Positions 16,420-24,428 of a stretch of DNA of 33,072 nt are shown one piece after another (position 1 is the first letter of the stretch; every line of letters starts with the position of its first letter). The notes under the pieces were generated by a model. That model did not search any database and had not been told where the DNA came from. It was given only the letters and a program-made list of their open reading frames with translations. The stretch covers positions 1-33,072 of the forward strand of contig JAFVIF010000024.1 in NCBI GenBank assembly GCA_017474125.1, written 5' to 3'. This stretch comes from Clostridia bacterium (lineage in GTDB: Bacteria > Bacillota > Clostridia > Oscillospirales > Acutalibacteraceae). The translations under genes were made by a program, and so were the position numbers.

Positions 16420-17988
16420 TCAGTTTTCTAAAGACATAAACAAATCATCATTCGATGCATTTGTGATTTCGCCTATTTCGTTGCTGTAGAACAGCACACC
16501 CGAGCGGTAGCAAACGGGGATAAAGGGCATTTGCGCACCCACCGCCGATACAACCTCGGATAAGCTTACCGTACCGCCGCGATAACGCTTAATAAGCTCG
16601 GATAAATCGTTTCCGTAAGCCGTGCTTTGGTTATCGTCTTCGGTGTTGTCTTCCTCTGAGCTGTCGGCCGAATCGGGAATACCGTAGGCACAGCTTCCGT
16701 CGGGTAGAACAAGCTCGGATAAATCGAAGTTGTTGTTTATTTTAACCTCGGCTAAATACAGCTGAAAGCTTTTAGCTGACAGCGCCTTTAAATAATCGTC
16801 GTAGGCGAGAGCTCTTACGGTTACGCGTATACCCACCTCACGAAGCTGAGAAACAATAAGCTTTGCGGCCTCCTGCTGTGAGACGTTTTCGGAATTTATA
16901 AGCAGAGAAAACTCAAGGCTTTTTCCGTTTGCGTTATATCTGTAACCGGAGTTATCTAACTTATTATAACCGATTTCTTCCAAATTCTCAATAGCAATTT
17001 TTGTATTTGCTGAAGTTTCAATGGTTCTTATGCTTTCTTCACCCTTAAAAGCAGGAGTTAAAGGTCCCGTTGCAGGCAGGGCGTTGCCGTAATAAGCGTT
17101 GGTGGCAAGCTTGGCTCTGTCAAGTGCCGCAGAAATGCTGTAGCGCACCTTGGGGTTCTTCAAAACGGAATTTCTTAAATTTACACCAATATAAATAAGG
17201 CGGTTTTGGTTAATGGTAAGCTTTTTGCCATCCATTCTGAAAATTTGTCCGTCGCTTGTGTTGGCGTAGTAAAAATCGGTTGCGCCAACCTCTACATAAT
17301 GGGCTACCGATTCGCTGTCGGGAGCGTGAATAAGACTGATAGTGCCGAAACGCGAGGGCTCCCCGTAGTAATAAGGGTTAAGACCTAATTTTGTGCGGTC
17401 ACCGTTTAAAACGTACCTTCCCGAGCCAATGGGAGGGAACAGCACCGAGTCCTCGTTATATATTTTATCGCTGTCCTTTTTTAAAATGGGGAAGGAAAGT
17501 AAATTAATAAAATAAGGGTCGTAATAGTTTAAGGTAAAGGTTACCGTGTTGCCCTCTGCCGTAGCGCTTTTTACGTTTTTAAGGCAGGAGGCATAAACTG
17601 CACTTTCCTTTGCAAGGCGGAAGGAATAAATCACGTCGTCGCCCGTAATTGCGCTTGAGTCGGAAAATTTTAAATCCCTTTTAAGGGTTACCGTCCAATT
17701 TTTTCCCTTTTGCTCCGCCTTTTCGGCAAGGGCGTAAATGGGTTCGAAATTATTATTTAATTTTATAAGAGGCTCGTACAGAAGCTGACAAAGCTCCATA
17801 TTAACCTTGGTTGTAAGGGTGTAGGGGTTGAAGGTATCGTTGGCGCAATAAAGAAGCTTGGCACTCATTTTTTCGGTGCCTGATACGTTGCCTAAATTGT
17901 TGGCAGAGCCACCCTCGTTTTTACAGCCCGCAAAAGATAGCATAATAAATAATGCTAACGCAAGGGCAATTATTCTTTTAAAATTCAA
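16420..17988 (-). CDS. peptide/nickel-type ABC substrate-binding lipoprotein
   Basis: Encodes 522 residues of a SBP_bac_5 (OppA/DppA-type) binding protein. The signal peptide ends in a lipobox (SFAGC, Cys22), so it should be lipid-anchored outside the membrane. Typical elements are LLYEPLIKLN, the LKFSDSSAITGDDVIYSF segment and KNPKVRYSISAALDRAKL. An unusual acid-rich stretch (DSSEEDNTEDD) lies near residue 450. It starts at TTG 17988 with AAGGAG upstream. No oligopeptide permease or ATPase gene lies in the window, so this is an orphan binding protein set between ymdB and gls24. Confidence 0.9.
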   Translation of the reverse strand: MNFKRIIALALALFIMLSFAGCKNEGGSANNLGNVSGTEKMSAKLLYCANDTFNPYTLTTKVNMELCQLLYEPLIKLNNNFEPIYALAEKAEQKGKNWTVTLKRDLKFSDSSAITGDDVIYSFRLAKESAVYASCLKNVKSATAEGNTVTFTLNYYDPYFINLLSFPILKKDSDKIYNEDSVLFPPIGSGRYVLNGDRTKLGLNPYYYGEPSRFGTISLIHAPDSESVAHYVEVGATDFYYANTSDGQIFRMDGKKLTINQNRLIYIGVNLRNSVLKNPKVRYSISAALDRAKLATNAYYGNALPATGPLTPAFKGEESIRTIETSANTKIAIENLEEIGYNKLDNSGYRYNANGKSLEFSLLINSENVSQQEAAKLIVSQLREVGIRVTVRALAYDDYLKALSAKSFQLYLAEVKINNNFDLSELVLPDGSCAYGIPDSADSSEEDNTEDDNQSTAYGNDLSELIKRYRGGTVSLSEVVSAVGAQMPFIPVCYRSGVLFYSNEIGEITNASNDDLFMSLEN

Positions 17989-18002
17989 AAGCCTTACTCC
18001 TT

Positions 18003-18788
18003 TTATTTAAGGTTTATTAGCTCCACGCTTTTTGTTAGTCCCGAAACGGGGTCAATATCAAAAATACAGCCGTTCAGCATACATTCACCGTCTGCAAGGA
18101 CAAATTTTTCGGTGGTGTTTTTATCCTTTAAACGGGAAATAATAATAGAGCTTTTAACACCCAACACGCTTTGTATGGGCCCCGTCATACCAAGGTCGGT
18201 AATATAGCCCGTGCCGTTGGGTAAAATTTGAGCGTCGTTTGTTTGTACGTGGGTATGGGTGCCGAAAACTGCTGAAGCCTTGCCGTCAAGATAAATGCCT
18301 AAGGCTCGCTTTTCGCTGGTTGCCTCGGCGTGAAAATCAACGAGTATTATTTTTGCTCCGTCTTCTTTTGCGTGCTCAATAAGAGCATCGGCCTTTGTAA
18401 AAGGGGAGGAAGCGTTAAGGCTGTCGAGGTAAACGGTGCCCGAAAGATTAATTACGGCAATGCTTGCAAAGCCGCAATCTACAAGGCAATAGCCACTGCC
18501 CGACAACTCTTCGGGAAGATTGTCGGGGCGTAAAAGAAAATAGTTTTCCTCCATTAGGGAGCAAATTTCTTTACGTCTAAGGGAATGATTTCCGCCGGTT
18601 ATAACGTCGGCGCCGCAGGCAAAAAGCATTTCGGCACTGCTTGGAGTAATGCCGTTGCCGTCGGCAGAGTTTTCACCGTTGATAACCGTAAAATCAATGT
18701 TATAATCTTTTTTGACTTTTGGGAGAAGTCTTCTTACGGTGTTACAGCCAATACTTCCGCAAACGTCTCCTATAGCAAGTATTCTCAT
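18003..18788 (-). CDS. ymdB: YmdB family metallophosphoesterase
   Basis: Encodes 261 residues, the YmdB length. YmdB hydrolyses 2',3'-cyclic nucleotides and affects motility/biofilm choice in Bacillus. The metal ligands of the family can be placed: D8, E39, N40, N67, H68, H153, H177 and H179. The segment after N67-H68 reads SLRRKE where the family usually has TWDxKE, so the tryptophan-aspartate pair is replaced. ATG 18788 is the first codon downstream of a good promoter; the ribosome binding site is weak. It is the first gene of the long minus-strand run. Confidence 0.92.
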   Translation of the reverse strand: MRILAIGDVCGSIGCNTVRRLLPKVKKDYNIDFTVINGENSADGNGITPSSAEMLFACGADVITGGNHSLRRKEICSLMEENYFLLRPDNLPEELSGSGYCLVDCGFASIAVINLSGTVYLDSLNASSPFTKADALIEHAKEDGAKIILVDFHAEATSEKRALGIYLDGKASAVFGTHTHVQTNDAQILPNGTGYITDLGMTGPIQSVLGVKSSIIISRLKDKNTTEKFVLADGECMLNGCIFDIDPVSGLTKSVELINLK

Positions 18789-18808
18789 TTTTAAACATTC
18801 TTTCTACG

Positions 18809-18820
18809 TATGTGTACATA
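18809..18820. promoter_or_regulatory. 12-bp palindrome in the ymdB leader
   Basis: TATGTGTACATA has five perfect arm pairs around GT. It lies between the minus-strand -10 and the ymdB start, within the first bases of the transcript, where an operator would block initiation. The binding protein is unknown and the site may be chance. Confidence 0.35.
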
Positions 18821-18827
18821 CATAATT

Positions 18828-18856
18828 ATATTACTATAAATTACGTAATAAGTCAA
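18828..18856 (-). promoter_or_regulatory. promoter of the ymdB-led operon
   Basis: On the minus strand TTGACT (18856-18851), a 17-base spacer, and TAATAT (18833-18828). It is the only good promoter upstream of the run from ymdB through recG. Confidence 0.8.
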
Positions 18857-18874
18857 TTAAAATAGCCCCTGCTA

Positions 18875-18903
18875 TTGACACCGAACAGTTAGGCGGGTAT
18901 AAT
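18875..18903 (+). promoter_or_regulatory. consensus promoter of the PHP phosphatase gene
   Basis: Perfect TTGACA (18875-18880), a 17-base spacer, and perfect TATAAT (18898-18903). It is the strongest promoter in the window by match to consensus. Its -35 box lies 18 bases from the -35 box of the divergent ymdB promoter. Confidence 0.9.
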
Positions 18904-18927
18904 AACTCACAGTTTGGAGGAATAATT

Positions 18928-19698
18928 ATGTACGCAAATTATCATACCCACACCTACCGTTGCTCTCACGCAACCGGTACTGAGGAAGAATATATAAAAA
19001 GAGCTATTGACGGTGGAATAAAAATAATGGGATTTTCTGACCACGCTCCCGTAAACTGTGTTGAAGGCTATAAGGGCTGGTGGAGAGTTCAACCCGAGGA
19101 TGCTAAGGAATACATTGATACTATCAATTCTTTAAAAGAAAAGTACAAAGATAAAATTAAAATACACGTTGGCTTTGAAATGGAATATTACCCTGAGTAT
19201 TTTGAAGAAATGTTAAAGTACGTAAAAGAGCTTGGGGCAGAATATATAATTATGGGAGAACATTATATCGACGGTGACTGGAAAGAGACGTCTCACCATT
19301 CCAATCATCCCGGACGTACAGCGGAGGAATTAAAAAAATACGTAGATACCGTTATTGAAGGTATGAAAACAGGGGAATATCTTTATGTTGCTCACCCCGA
19401 TATGGTCTTTTTTGATAAAGGTGACGAAGTGTACAAAAGAGAAGCTAAGCGCATTTGCACCGCCGCAAAGGAAATGGATATACCCCTTGAGCTTAATCTT
19501 CTCGGTATCTATGACAACCGTAACTATCCCGACGAGCGCTTTTTAAAGGTAGCAGGGGAAGTAGGCTGTAAAATGATATTAGGCTTTGACGCCCACGACC
19601 CCTATAGAGCTTTTGATGATAAATCACTTGTTAAAGCTGAAGAACTTATAAATAAGTACAATTTGAATATTATAAGTGATTTGGAAGACAGAGTGTAA
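18928..19698 (+). CDS. PHP-domain histidinol-phosphatase (HisJ/HisK family)
   Basis: Encodes 256 residues of a PHP-family phosphatase. The metal-binding motifs are HTHTYRCSH near the start, GFSDHAP, a glutamate in GFEMEYYPEY, GEHYID, VAHPDMV, and DAHDP near the end. This set matches histidinol-phosphatases of the HisJ/HisK type, which perform the penultimate histidine synthesis step, although no other his gene is present. ATG 18928 has GGAGG about 8 bases upstream. It is monocistronic, between a consensus promoter and a strong terminator. Another phosphoester substrate is possible. Confidence 0.85.
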   Translation: MYANYHTHTYRCSHATGTEEEYIKRAIDGGIKIMGFSDHAPVNCVEGYKGWWRVQPEDAKEYIDTINSLKEKYKDKIKIHVGFEMEYYPEYFEEMLKYVKELGAEYIIMGEHYIDGDWKETSHHSNHPGRTAEELKKYVDTVIEGMKTGEYLYVAHPDMVFFDKGDEVYKREAKRICTAAKEMDIPLELNLLGIYDNRNYPDERFLKVAGEVGCKMILGFDAHDPYRAFDDKSLVKAEELINKYNLNIISDLEDRV

Positions 19699-19700
19699 AC

Positions 19701-19736
19701 AAAAACGGTTTTCGGAGCATTCCGAAAACCGTTTTT
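19701..19736. terminator. bidirectional terminator between two convergent genes
   Basis: A perfect 16-bp stem (19701-19716 with 19721-19736), loop GCAT, with an A-run on the left and T-run on the right. It serves the PHP gene and, on the minus strand, the TIM-barrel gene whose stop begins at 19736. Confidence 0.95.
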
Positions 19737-20626
19737 TATATTAATCTTTCATTTACAATGTCGCTTGCCATATCGGCGGCAAGGCGGCAGGAGCTTTCAA
19801 AAACGGGAAGAGAAAATTTGTCGGGGAAAACAAGCTCCAAAGAGAAAACACCGTTATAGCCGATTTCTTTCAACGCTTGAATTGCATCCTTCCAGTTGAT
19901 TATACCCATTCCGGGGAAATTGTGTTGGTCATAGCTTCCGTAGTTGTCGTGTACATGCATAACTCTTAAAAAGTCTTTGCACTTTCTAAGTTCTTTTCCA
20001 ACCTCCATATTTTTTGAAAAAGCGGTGATATGCCCCGTATCAAAACACATTTTTACGTTATCTCTGTTTACCTCTTTTAATACTGCCAGAATCTCATCGG
20101 GGGTGGAAATCGAAAAACCTATACATGGCATATTTTCATAGCAGACAGTAACGTTATAAGTTTTTGCGTAATCACTTAATTCTTTCAGGTAGGCTACGTT
20201 TTTGTTAAAGGTATCTTTAGCAGTTTCGCTGCCTCTTTCACTCCAGCCGTTTGGCATAAACGGGTGTACAACTACGTATTCACTGCCAAGTGTGTGGGCA
20301 GATTCAATAGTAATTTTGATTTTTTCAATAAGACCTCTTGTTTCTTCTTCACTTAAAGCGCGGCTTTGAGATAAGCAGGGGGCGTGAACCTGATTTATAA
20401 ACAGCCCCGTATTTTCCGCTAATTCTTTTTCATGTAAAAGAATTTTATTTCGGGTTCCTTTATCAGAATTGTAGAAAGAATTGAAAAAATCGGTAGTGTG
20501 ATTGCCCAAAATACTTAAATCTACGGCACTAAATCCAAATTCCTTCATTTTTTTATAGCTGTCTTCGCCCCAATATTTGGAATAGCCTATTTTACTGAAG
20601 CTGTCACAGTTAATACCTAAAAGCAT
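19736..20626 (-). CDS. sugar phosphate isomerase/epimerase-type TIM-barrel protein
   Basis: Encodes 296 residues of the AP endonuclease 2/xylose isomerase-like barrel. Family landmarks are a glutamate in CYENMPCIGF, CFDTGHI, MHVHDNYG, and a C-terminal SLELVF glutamate; these would be metal ligands. I chose ATG 20626, with an AAGG site 9 bases upstream. A longer form from 20668 would overlap the upstream PHP gene by 25 bases. The reaction is unknown: relatives epimerise sugars or ketoses, or dehydrate inosose. It is co-transcribed with the PHP gene and the DMT permease. Confidence 0.85.
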   Translation of the reverse strand: MLLGINCDSFSKIGYSKYWGEDSYKKMKEFGFSAVDLSILGNHTTDFFNSFYNSDKGTRNKILLHEKELAENTGLFINQVHAPCLSQSRALSEEETRGLIEKIKITIESAHTLGSEYVVVHPFMPNGWSERGSETAKDTFNKNVAYLKELSDYAKTYNVTVCYENMPCIGFSISTPDEILAVLKEVNRDNVKMCFDTGHITAFSKNMEVGKELRKCKDFLRVMHVHDNYGSYDQHNFPGMGIINWKDAIQALKEIGYNGVFSLELVFPDKFSLPVFESSCRLAADMASDIVNERLI

Positions 20627-20643
20627 AACAACACGCCTTTCTT

Positions 20644-21516
20644 TTAAAGAGCAATAATATTGCTCCATGCATAATTTTCGTTTTTATCGTGAACCTCTAC
20701 TCTTACCCATTTTTCGTAATCCTTAATTTTGTATTCTGCGTGAGTAAGATTTTCACCACGCACAGCTTTGTCAATGGTAATAGAAGCATTTGTAAGAAAA
20801 TCAATCATAACGCACTCACTACAATCTGCAATAATCTTATCATTTTCTCTTCTTACAGATAACTGCGGGCCCTGTGATGAATAAAATTTTTGTTCTCTTA
20901 TAGCTTTCAGTATATTCTCTACAGAATCACTTTCGCTGTTTACCATTATGAAGGATTTTGTATCATCACTTCCATCATAATAATGGGCATCATCGGTTGC
21001 GATTAAAGGATAAACAATTCCGATGTTGGCAAGCGCATCTACAATATATCCTGAGTATGGTCTGCTGCTCAAATGTGCGTTTGAAACTGTATTGTAAATT
21101 TCAAGTAAGGAAAATCCTTTGAGCGGTTTTATATCTTTAAGAGTATTTAAAGACCACGCAGGATGAGCAAGAATAGCCATACCTCCGGATTCAATAATTT
21201 TATCAATAACCTCTTGCCGTGGAGTATCTGTCGATGAAATATCGGGTTCTTTTTTCATACCTATTCCAACTATATGCATAACATCAACAGAAGTATCAAA
21301 ACCGCCGAGGTTATATTCGCAACCGGATATTATTTTTACGCCGTTTATTTCATCTTCCCCGTGATATACCCAGTGGTCGGTAATGGCAATAGCATCAAAT
21401 CCCGCATTCTTATACCGCGCTGCTGCAGCTTCGGGACTTAAAAGCCCGTCAGAAAGGGAAGTGTGGATATGCAGGCCCACTTTGTACCAATTTTTACCGT
21501 ATTTATCCGTGAACAT
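20644..21516 (-). CDS. PHP-domain phosphoesterase
   Basis: Encodes 290 residues. PHP motifs are HIHTSLSDG at about 13-21, AITDHW, a metal-binding glutamate in GCEYNLG, LAHPAW, and TDDAHYYD. It looks like the stand-alone PHP group related to the DNA polymerase III PHP domain and to phosphoesterases such as the RNase AM group. The C-terminal 60 residues look like a beta-rich extension. ATG 21516 has GGAGGTAAC upstream. It lies between a DMT permease and a sugar-isomerase-type protein, so a sugar phosphate substrate is plausible. Confidence 0.85.
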   Translation of the reverse strand: MFTDKYGKNWYKVGLHIHTSLSDGLLSPEAAAARYKNAGFDAIAITDHWVYHGEDEINGVKIISGCEYNLGGFDTSVDVMHIVGIGMKKEPDISSTDTPRQEVIDKIIESGGMAILAHPAWSLNTLKDIKPLKGFSLLEIYNTVSNAHLSSRPYSGYIVDALANIGIVYPLIATDDAHYYDGSDDTKSFIMVNSESDSVENILKAIREQKFYSSQGPQLSVRRENDKIIADCSECVMIDFLTNASITIDKAVRGENLTHAEYKIKDYEKWVRVEVHDKNENYAWSNIIAL

Positions 21517-21534
21517 AGTGTTACCTCCGAAAAA

Positions 21535-22428
21535 TTAATTAAAAATTCCGCTTAAAAGCATAGTGGAAACAATGCCTGTTCCTACACCTAACCAACGTCT
21601 TACCGATAGCTTCTCTTTAAATATTACTACAGATGACAGTATTAAAAATATCATTGGTATAAGATTAACAACAGGAAATATGATTACGGCGGGAAGAACC
21701 CCTACCAAGTAAATGTTTATGGAATGGGAAGCGGCATTTGAAAAGCCGCCCAGTATTTGCAAATAATGGAGTTTAAAGTTTAATATTTTTTGATTCGCTT
21801 TTTTGCATTCTGTTGAATAACAAATAAAGCACAAAAATACAGAAGTGGCAAAGCAACTTATAAGAAACGCTGCCATTTCGCTGCTGTGCTGTGCCGAGCT
21901 TTGGTGTATTTTTTGAAAGATTCCCACCATACCCGCAGTTACGGTTGCAAGTGTTGACCACAGCAACCACTTTAATGATGATTTTTCGTGTGCATTGTTA
22001 TTTTCGGGGGACAGCACAATGCAAAAAACCATCATAACAATTCCTGCGTATTGAAACACCGATATATTTTCTCCGTAAAAAAGTCCGCTTAAAGTCGGCA
22101 TAAGAACCGAAAGCGAAACAACAACCGTGGTATATGAAAAAGGCCCTTCGTTGTATGCCCGTAACGAAGCATACAGTGTTATTACGTTAACTATACCCAT
22201 CAGGGCACCTACCGTTACGGAAAAAATACTAAATCCGTTTATGTTATCGGTCAAAACAAATATTATCAGAACGGTAATTAATGAAAACAGATTTTGGAAC
22301 AGATTAAAGCTCCATAAATTGGGCAAATCTTGGGAAGTCTTTTTGGAATATGCTCCTCTTGAAAAGTGAATGAGAAATCCAGTGATAAGGGTTATGGTGC
22401 ACAATACGTACACGTTTAAGCCAAACAA
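21535..22428 (-). CDS. DMT (EamA-type) permease
   Basis: Encodes 297 residues with about ten hydrophobic spans in two halves, the plan of the drug/metabolite transporter superfamily. The segment TLYASLRAYNEGPFSYTTVVVSLSVLMPTLSGLFYGE in the first half and the repeat VLPAVIIFPVVNLIPMIF in the second mark the duplicated EamA domain. Substrate is unknown. The start is TTG 22428 with AAGGA 9 bases upstream. As the first gene of the minus-strand set ending at 19736 it may carry the compound used by these enzymes. Confidence 0.85.
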   Translation of the reverse strand: MFGLNVYVLCTITLITGFLIHFSRGAYSKKTSQDLPNLWSFNLFQNLFSLITVLIIFVLTDNINGFSIFSVTVGALMGIVNVITLYASLRAYNEGPFSYTTVVVSLSVLMPTLSGLFYGENISVFQYAGIVMMVFCIVLSPENNNAHEKSSLKWLLWSTLATVTAGMVGIFQKIHQSSAQHSSEMAAFLISCFATSVFLCFICYSTECKKANQKILNFKLHYLQILGGFSNAASHSINIYLVGVLPAVIIFPVVNLIPMIFLILSSVVIFKEKLSVRRWLGVGTGIVSTMLLSGIFN

Positions 22429-22498
22429 TGCAATCAGTCCTTCGTTTGAAAATTAATTAAAGTGTTACGTTTAAAGTGGACAAAATTTATAACAACTA

Positions 22499-22527
22499 TT
22501 GCATTTTATCACCGATAATATTATAAT
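22499..22527 (+). promoter_or_regulatory. promoter of the first AraC gene
   Basis: TTGCAT (22499-22504), a 17-base spacer, and TATAAT (22522-22527). It lies 50 bases before ATG 22578. The nonamer TGGACAAAA occurs on both sides of it (22477-22485 and 22551-22559). Confidence 0.75.
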
Positions 22528-22577
22528 ACAAGACAATGAAAAAGTAATTTTGGACAAAAAATGCAAGAGGAGATTAT

Positions 22578-23351
22578 ATGAATATTAACTATTACAGATG
22601 TGACTATGATATAAGAAGTAAATACTGCGATTCGTTTACCGAAACAGCTCACGCTCACGAGGGCGTGGAGATAATTTATCTTTTGGAGGGTAGCTACCAT
22701 ACGTTTATAAACGGTGAAGAATACACGGCAACGGCAGGGGATTTGTTTGTTATATTTCCCGATAATGTACATTATCATAAAAATTCATCCAATATAAAAG
22801 CGGTGCTGAATATATTTCCCACAAGAATGGTGCCGGAGTTTCACGGCGTTTTTACTAAAAAAACCGTGAAATCGCCACTCATAAAGGATGCGAACCTTCA
22901 GTCGGTAGAATTGCTTGAAAATTTGGCGAAAAATAAAGATAAGTATAGTTATGAAACCAAAAGAGGATTATTATTGGCGGCGGTTTCTATGATTTTGGAA
23001 AGGATGACGTTTTCTGATAAAAAAGAACCGATAAACGAAAACCTGGGTGCTATACTTAAATATTGCGATGAAAATTATAAGGAAGATATAACCATAGAAT
23101 CCGTAGCGAAAAAGCTTATGTTAAGCAATTCCTGCGTTTCTCATATTTTTACAAATAAATTGCAAATGAATTTCCGTGATTATATAAATTCTTTAAGACT
23201 CAAATACACTTTACAGCTTTTAAAGGAAGATAAATTGACTATTACGGAAATTGCTTACGAATCCGGCTTTTCAACGATACGCACTTTTAACCGCGCTTTT
23301 AAAAAGAAATTTGGTATATCGCCGCTTCAGTATAAAAAGAAAAAGCTGTAA
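22578..23351 (+). CDS. AraC family regulator with N-terminal cupin
   Basis: Encodes 257 residues. The N-terminal cupin-like sensing domain (about 15-110) contains HAHEGVEIIYLLEGSYHTF and AGDLFVIFPDNVHYH. The C-terminal AraC DNA-binding domain (about 155-255) has two helix-turn-helix parts: ESVAKKLMLSNSCVSHIFT and ITEIAYESGFSTIRTFNRAFKKKFG. It starts at ATG 22578 with AGAGGAG upstream. It is divergent from the DMT-PHP-isomerase set and probably regulates it or the neighbouring XylA-like operon. The ligand is unknown, likely a sugar. Confidence 0.93.
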   Translation: MNINYYRCDYDIRSKYCDSFTETAHAHEGVEIIYLLEGSYHTFINGEEYTATAGDLFVIFPDNVHYHKNSSNIKAVLNIFPTRMVPEFHGVFTKKTVKSPLIKDANLQSVELLENLAKNKDKYSYETKRGLLLAAVSMILERMTFSDKKEPINENLGAILKYCDENYKEDITIESVAKKLMLSNSCVSHIFTNKLQMNFRDYINSLRLKYTLQLLKEDKLTITEIAYESGFSTIRTFNRAFKKKFGISPLQYKKKKL

Positions 23352-23384
23352 AAAATCCCCAAACGTTTCCGTTCGGGGATAATT
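23351..23384. terminator. bidirectional terminator after the first AraC gene
   Basis: ATCCCC (23355-23360) pairs with GGGGAT (23375-23380), continued inward by an AACG/CGTT pairing after one mismatch. A-rich and T-rich flanks allow action on both strands. It separates two convergent genes. Confidence 0.8.
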
Positions 23385-23396
23385 TTTGATTTTAGA

Positions 23397-24425
23397 TTAT
23401 TTAAGACCCATAATGAGCTCGAGTACGTAGCATTCAAGCTTTTCGTAGTTTCTTTCTTTAATGCATTCCTCGGCAAAGGCGTAATCGTAACGGTTAACCT
23501 TTTCTTCCATAGCCTTTGCAACCTTAAGGCTGGTTTCAATGTGGCGGAAGCTGTCTTCCATCTTCTGGGTTCTCATTGTCTTAACGTCAAGACCGATGTA
23601 TTCGCCGTTTGCACAGAAGTTATGCTCCTTAAGAACCTTAATCTGATTGAATGCGCTGCGAAGATTTTCGGCGCCGAAGTTCTTATCCTCGTCGAACTTC
23701 ATACCGTTCTGGTCGTTAAGGTGAACGCCCCAAAGCTTGCCCATTGCAAGAGCAAAGCCCATTTCAGCGGCAGGGTCAAGACCTGCAAGAACTGCGTGAG
23801 CAGTTTCAAGGAGAGTACCTACACGGGAGGGGTCAATAGTAGCGGCGGAAACGGCAAGAGCGTGACCTAAGGTGGGGCATACGTTTCTGTCGATAGGCTC
23901 GTTAGGCTTGGTTTCAATCATAACCTTAATTTTGCTGTCGTAGGAAAGCATCTGGTTAAGAGCGTCAACAAGCTGTTTTACGATTTCAACCTGACTTTTG
24001 CTTTCGGGGCAGATAGTGCCTTCACGGGCCAGCCAAAGAACGGTTTTGTCACAGCCTAAAGCGTTTGCAATATCAATGGAACGCTTTGCGCGCCAAATAG
24101 CAAACTCTCTGTCTTCCTTAGAGTTGGAGGTAAAGCCGCCGTCAATAGTGTGGGGATCCATCCAAAGACGGGGAGCAACGAATTCTGCCTTTAAGCCGTA
24201 GCTGTCAAGAAGTGCCTTAACGTCTTTTGCTTCGGCAATAATCTGACCTTCGGTCATATTATTCATATTGGGCACAGCGTCGTCGTCGTGGAACTGAATA
24301 GCGTCAATTCCGATTTCCTTAAACCTTTTGATTTTTTCCTCAAACGTAAAGCTGCCACGGGTGGCGGGGCCGTAAGCATCGGCTCCCTCGTGTACGTTCC
24401 AGGGTCCTACAGAATACTTAAACAT
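23397..24425 (-). CDS. XylA-like sugar isomerase
   Basis: Encodes 342 residues, shorter than canonical xylose isomerase (about 390-440). The catalytic and metal signature can be followed: QFHDDD matches the XylA FHDRD; VLWLAREG matches its WGGREG; MIETKP supplies the first metal glutamate; LLETAHAVLAG matches EANHATLAG; GVHLND and GLDVK supply the aspartates. So the isomerase chemistry (aldose/ketose hydride shift) is plausible. No xylulose kinase accompanies it, which argues for a sugar other than xylose. ATG 24425 has AGGAGG upstream. It follows the dehydrogenase after 3 bases. Confidence 0.88.
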   Translation of the reverse strand: MFKYSVGPWNVHEGADAYGPATRGSFTFEEKIKRFKEIGIDAIQFHDDDAVPNMNNMTEGQIIAEAKDVKALLDSYGLKAEFVAPRLWMDPHTIDGGFTSNSKEDREFAIWRAKRSIDIANALGCDKTVLWLAREGTICPESKSQVEIVKQLVDALNQMLSYDSKIKVMIETKPNEPIDRNVCPTLGHALAVSAATIDPSRVGTLLETAHAVLAGLDPAAEMGFALAMGKLWGVHLNDQNGMKFDEDKNFGAENLRSAFNQIKVLKEHNFCANGEYIGLDVKTMRTQKMEDSFRHIETSLKVAKAMEEKVNRYDYAFAEECIKERNYEKLECYVLELIMGLK

Positions 24426-24428
24426 AGT

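Noticed and set aside
22429..22498. Promoter for the DMT-PHP-isomerase operon
   Set aside because: Only a weak TTGTCC-17-TTAATT pair could be found on the minus strand; not strong enough to list.
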